A DNA stretch of 41,065 bases. Origin: Pseudomonas bananamidigenes (GTDB taxonomy: Bacteria > Pseudomonadota > Gammaproteobacteria > Pseudomonadales > Pseudomonadaceae). Within the stretch, counting starts at the first letter, position 1, and each line of letters opens with the position of its first letter. The stretch covers positions 1 through 41,065 of the forward strand of contig NZ_LRUN01000086.1 of assembly GCF_001679645.1 (NCBI RefSeq). Direction: 5' to 3'. Below are positions 38,934-41,065 of the stretch, piece after piece. The notes below the pieces were generated by a model that made no database searches, was not told where the DNA came from, and saw nothing but the letters and a program-made list of their open reading frames with translations. Position numbers and translations under genes: made by a program.

Positions 38934-39781
38934 TTATTGACTGGAAGCGGAATTCGAGGCGGCGGCTTTGGGCGCCGGGGCGGGAGCCGGATAGAAGAAC
39001 ATCACCAGCGCCACCACCAGATAGATCAGGTACGCACCGAGGGTGCTGACGGTCGGTGCATCCTGGTAACCGAACATGCCGGCCAGTACCGAGCCCATCG
39101 GGCCGTCCATCGGCAGCGTTGCGCTGAAGTCGAAGAGTACGGTTTGCAGGTGGTTCCAGACCCCGGCTTCATGCAGTGCCTGTACCGAGTTGGAGAGAAT
39201 TCCGGCAGCGACCACTAGGATGAACAACCCGGTCCAGCGGAAGAACGCCGACAGATTCAGGCGCATGCTGCCGCTGTAGATCAGGAAACCGACGACGATC
39301 GCCAGGATCAGGCCGAGCAGGGCGCCGATCGGCGCGCCCGGGCCCTCGCTCTGCTGGAATACGGCGAGCAGGAAGAACACCGTTTCCAGACCTTCCCGTG
39401 CGACGGCGAAAAACACCATGGCGATCAGCGCGATGACCTGATGCTTCGACGCGGTCAGCGCATGGTCCAGGGAGGCCTGCAGTGAATGCTTGATCGAGCG
39501 CGCGACCTTGCGCATCCAGAACACCATGGAGCTGAGGATGCGACGGCGACGAGGCCGACCACACCTTCGAACAGTTCCTGTTGCTTCTGCGGGAATTCAG
39601 CGCTGACCAGTTCCAGGCCTCCGCCGACCAGCAAGGCCAGCGCGGCGGCGAGAAATACGCCGATCCAAACCGCCGGCATCCATTGGCCGCGGCCGGTCTG
39701 TTGCAGGTAGCTGGCGATGATGCCAACGATCAGCGCGGCTTCAATGCCTTCGCGCAGCATGATCAGAAAGGGAACGAGCAT
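38934..39781 (-). pseudogene. efeU: EfeU: FTR1-family ferrous iron permease, frameshifted
   Basis: The permease of the EfeUOB system, a seven-span inner-membrane protein. The N-terminal part starts at 39781 (MLVPFLIMLREGIEAALIVG) and carries the first iron-binding REGxE motif. The second part continues in another frame (MVFWMRKVARSIKHSLQAS, AREGLETVFFLLAV) with the second REGxE, to the stop at 38934. The break falls near 39540: one extra base (G on the plus strand, C on the coding strand) would read VGLVAVAILSSMVFWMRK. The repaired protein would have 282 residues, close to other EfeU proteins. As given, neither half carries both iron motifs. It heads the operon, so the downstream genes remain transcribed. 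Confidence 0.85.
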
Positions 39782-39808
39782 TCGGCATCCACTGTGTCAC
39801 GAAATGAG

Positions 39809-39823
39809 GTTACAAGTTGTAAC
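39809..39823. promoter_or_regulatory. Palindrome GTTACAAGTTGTAAC upstream of efeU
   Basis: GTTACAAGTTGTAAC is a perfect palindrome about the central G, 28 bases before the efeU start. It overlaps the first base of the Fur-box-like site. It could bind a second regulator, possibly the adjacent AraC-type protein, though AraC proteins usually bind direct repeats. Confidence 0.45.
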
Positions 39824-39841
39824 ATAATGACATTCATTCTC
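39823..39841 (-). promoter_or_regulatory. Fur-box-like site in the efeU promoter
   Basis: CATAATGACATTCATTCTC matches the classical 19-bp Fur box GATAATGATAATCATTATC at 15 of 19 positions. It is 42-60 bases upstream of the efeU start, the place expected for iron repression of efeUOBM. Confidence 0.65.
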
Positions 39842-40002
39842 ACATGAAATTAATTGACATTTACCTGAACGAAAGCTGAACGGTCTTGAAGATCAACCAT
39901 TCTCAAATGCATGGGGGGATTATCCGGATGGAGCGAGCCTTGCCCCGCGCAGCTGCGTTAAGATGCCCGCCACTCGTACAACAACAGGATTTGCCTGGAT
40001 CC

Positions 40003-41019
40003 ATGTCGGAAAAAGACACCATCGCCATTCAGCTGGTGCGTGAAGCACTGCAGCAAAGCTGTGCTCCGGGCGTGGCCACGGAAGAAGTCTTGAACAAGGT
40101 CGGCATCGATCCGGCGCTGCTGTCCACAGAAGATGCGCGGGTCCCGGCGAGTCAGTACGCACGGTTGTGGCGGCTGCTGGCCCGGCGGGGTGATGACGAG
40201 TTCTTTGGCATGGACCCGCGCAAGCTGAAATCCGGCAGCCTGGAATTCCTCTGCCGCAGCGCCATGGCCCAGCCAAATCTGGCTGCGGGATTGAGTACCG
40301 GTCTGAATTTCCTGTCGCTGATGCTTGAGCGCATGCCGGCGCAACTGGTTCACCAGCAAAGTCTGGCGGAGATCGTGCTGCTGGAGGACGACCCCGAGCC
40401 GCGCCGCGCCTTTACCTATTTCACTTACTGGATGATCGTCCACGGCGTGGCGTGCTGGCTGGCGGGACGGCGAATCCCGATCCTGGCCATCGAGCTGCGC
40501 TGCCCGGCGCCGGCGTTCTGCGACGACTACCGGGTGATGTTCTCGGAGAACCTGCGCTTCGACCGCCCGCGCACACGGATGATTTTTGCCGCCGACGTGC
40601 TGGATCTGCCGATCAAGCGCAGTGCCGAGGAATTGAAACGCTTTCTGGCCCATGCGCCGGCCAACATTCTGGTGAAGTACCGCGACCCGGAAAGCCTTGC
40701 CAGCCGGATCAAGCAGGATCTGCGACAGTTGCCCGCCGAACAGTGGCCGGAAACCGAAGCCCTGGCCCAACAGTTGTGCATGTCGGCTTCGACCCTGCGT
40801 CGGCGTCTGGCCGAAGAAGGGCAGACGTATCAAGGCCTCAAGGACAGCGTGCGCAAGGAGCTGGCGATCACCTGGCTGGCGGAGCCTGCAATCAGTTTCG
40901 CCGACATCGCCACACGCCTGGGATTTGCCGATGCGAGCTCGTTCTACAAGGCGTTTCGCAAATGGTCAGGGACCAATCCGGGCCATTACCGCAGCCTGAT
41001 CCTCAACGAAGCGGTCTGA
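40003..41019 (+). CDS. AraC-family transcriptional regulator (OruR/Arabinose_bd-like)
   Basis: A 338-residue regulator. The N-terminal domain (about 20-200) fits the Arabinose_bd type seen in OruR-like proteins (RVPASQYARLWRLLARRGDDEFFGM, FLCRSAMAQPNLAAGLSTGLNFL, YFTYWMIVHGVACWLAGRRIPI). The C-terminal part has two helix-turn-helices (LAQQLCMSASTLRRRLAEEGQTY and FADIATRLGFADASSFYKAFRKWSG). The start at 40003 (MSEKDTIAIQLV) fits the family; the frame is open to 39886 but that part covers the efeU promoter region. The ribosome-binding site is weak. It is divergent from the efe operon, but its family members usually control amino acid or lipid-related genes elsewhere, so a role in iron uptake is not implied. 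Confidence 0.87.
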   Translation: MSEKDTIAIQLVREALQQSCAPGVATEEVLNKVGIDPALLSTEDARVPASQYARLWRLLARRGDDEFFGMDPRKLKSGSLEFLCRSAMAQPNLAAGLSTGLNFLSLMLERMPAQLVHQQSLAEIVLLEDDPEPRRAFTYFTYWMIVHGVACWLAGRRIPILAIELRCPAPAFCDDYRVMFSENLRFDRPRTRMIFAADVLDLPIKRSAEELKRFLAHAPANILVKYRDPESLASRIKQDLRQLPAEQWPETEALAQQLCMSASTLRRRLAEEGQTYQGLKDSVRKELAITWLAEPAISFADIATRLGFADASSFYKAFRKWSGTNPGHYRSLILNEAV

Positions 41020-41065
41020 TCCGTCACCAACATCCCCGCCACCCGCTGACCCAACGCCAACTCTC

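Noticed and set aside
40986..41065. Short minus-strand frame at the right edge (ending ...ALGQRVAGMLVTDQT), possibly the 3' end of a gene running in from beyond the window
   Set aside because: Only about 26 codons are visible and they overlap the end of the AraC-type gene; there is too little to support a call.

Overview
The window looks like a chromosomal segment of a fluorescent Pseudomonas (P. fluorescens group). Most genes are GC-rich with Pseudomonas-like codon use. The intergenic gaps carry typical Pseudomonas REP pairs (core GCGAGCAGGCTCGCTCCCACA and its inverse). The gene content is characteristic: the ptxS-kguEKTD 2-ketogluconate locus, an aruH-type transaminase, a DUF6124 gene with its structured leader, and an efeUOBM iron-uptake operon. 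I saw no tRNA, rRNA, CRISPR array, transposase or phage gene.

Layout. 1-880: repeat, long structured RNA leader and a small DUF6124 gene. 896-4857: a sugar-acid-like MFS transporter divergent from a CdaR-type regulator, followed by a glycerate kinase gene broken by a one-base frameshift. 4939-7936: a chemoreceptor with a probable FliA promoter, then an AruH-like aminotransferase. 8068-13327: the complete 2-ketogluconate locus on the minus strand, with two perfect PtxS operators. 13417-19133: an accessory block with a low-GC 937-residue protein of unknown function and a classical autotransporter. 19140-26501: a DUF1345 membrane protein, an RND pump plus adaptor, and a divergent two-component system (AdeRS-AdeAB-like layout, no outer-membrane factor). 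26623-31800: nicotinamidase, a TPR protein/ECF sigma/anti-sigma operon, a methyltransferase, a dienoyl-CoA isomerase and NADH pyrophosphatase. 31768-35413: a TauE/SafE permease, a TetR/NTF2-like pair and phosphatidylserine synthase. 35564-41019: efeUOBM behind a Fur-box-like site, with efeU frameshifted, and an AraC-type regulator.

How the genes work together. KguT imports 2-ketogluconate, KguK phosphorylates it and KguD reduces the product to 6-phosphogluconate, under PtxS control. The MFS/CdaR/glycerate kinase group would feed sugar-diacid or glycerate carbon into glycolysis if the kinase is intact. EfeU, EfeO, EfeB and EfeM would form an elemental iron importer if EfeU is intact. Both frameshifts look like loss of one G in a short G run, so sequencing error and real inactivation both need considering.

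Most unusual signals: the 5' leader at 204-421, where a 10-base anti-Shine-Dalgarno perfectly matches the ribosome-binding site of the DUF6124 gene; the low-GC 937-residue gene behind a 16-bp perfect palindrome; a REP pair that supplies the C-terminus of KguK; an ECF sigma gene whose best start is ATT; and a tetR promoter that predicts a leaderless mRNA with its operator inside the spacer.
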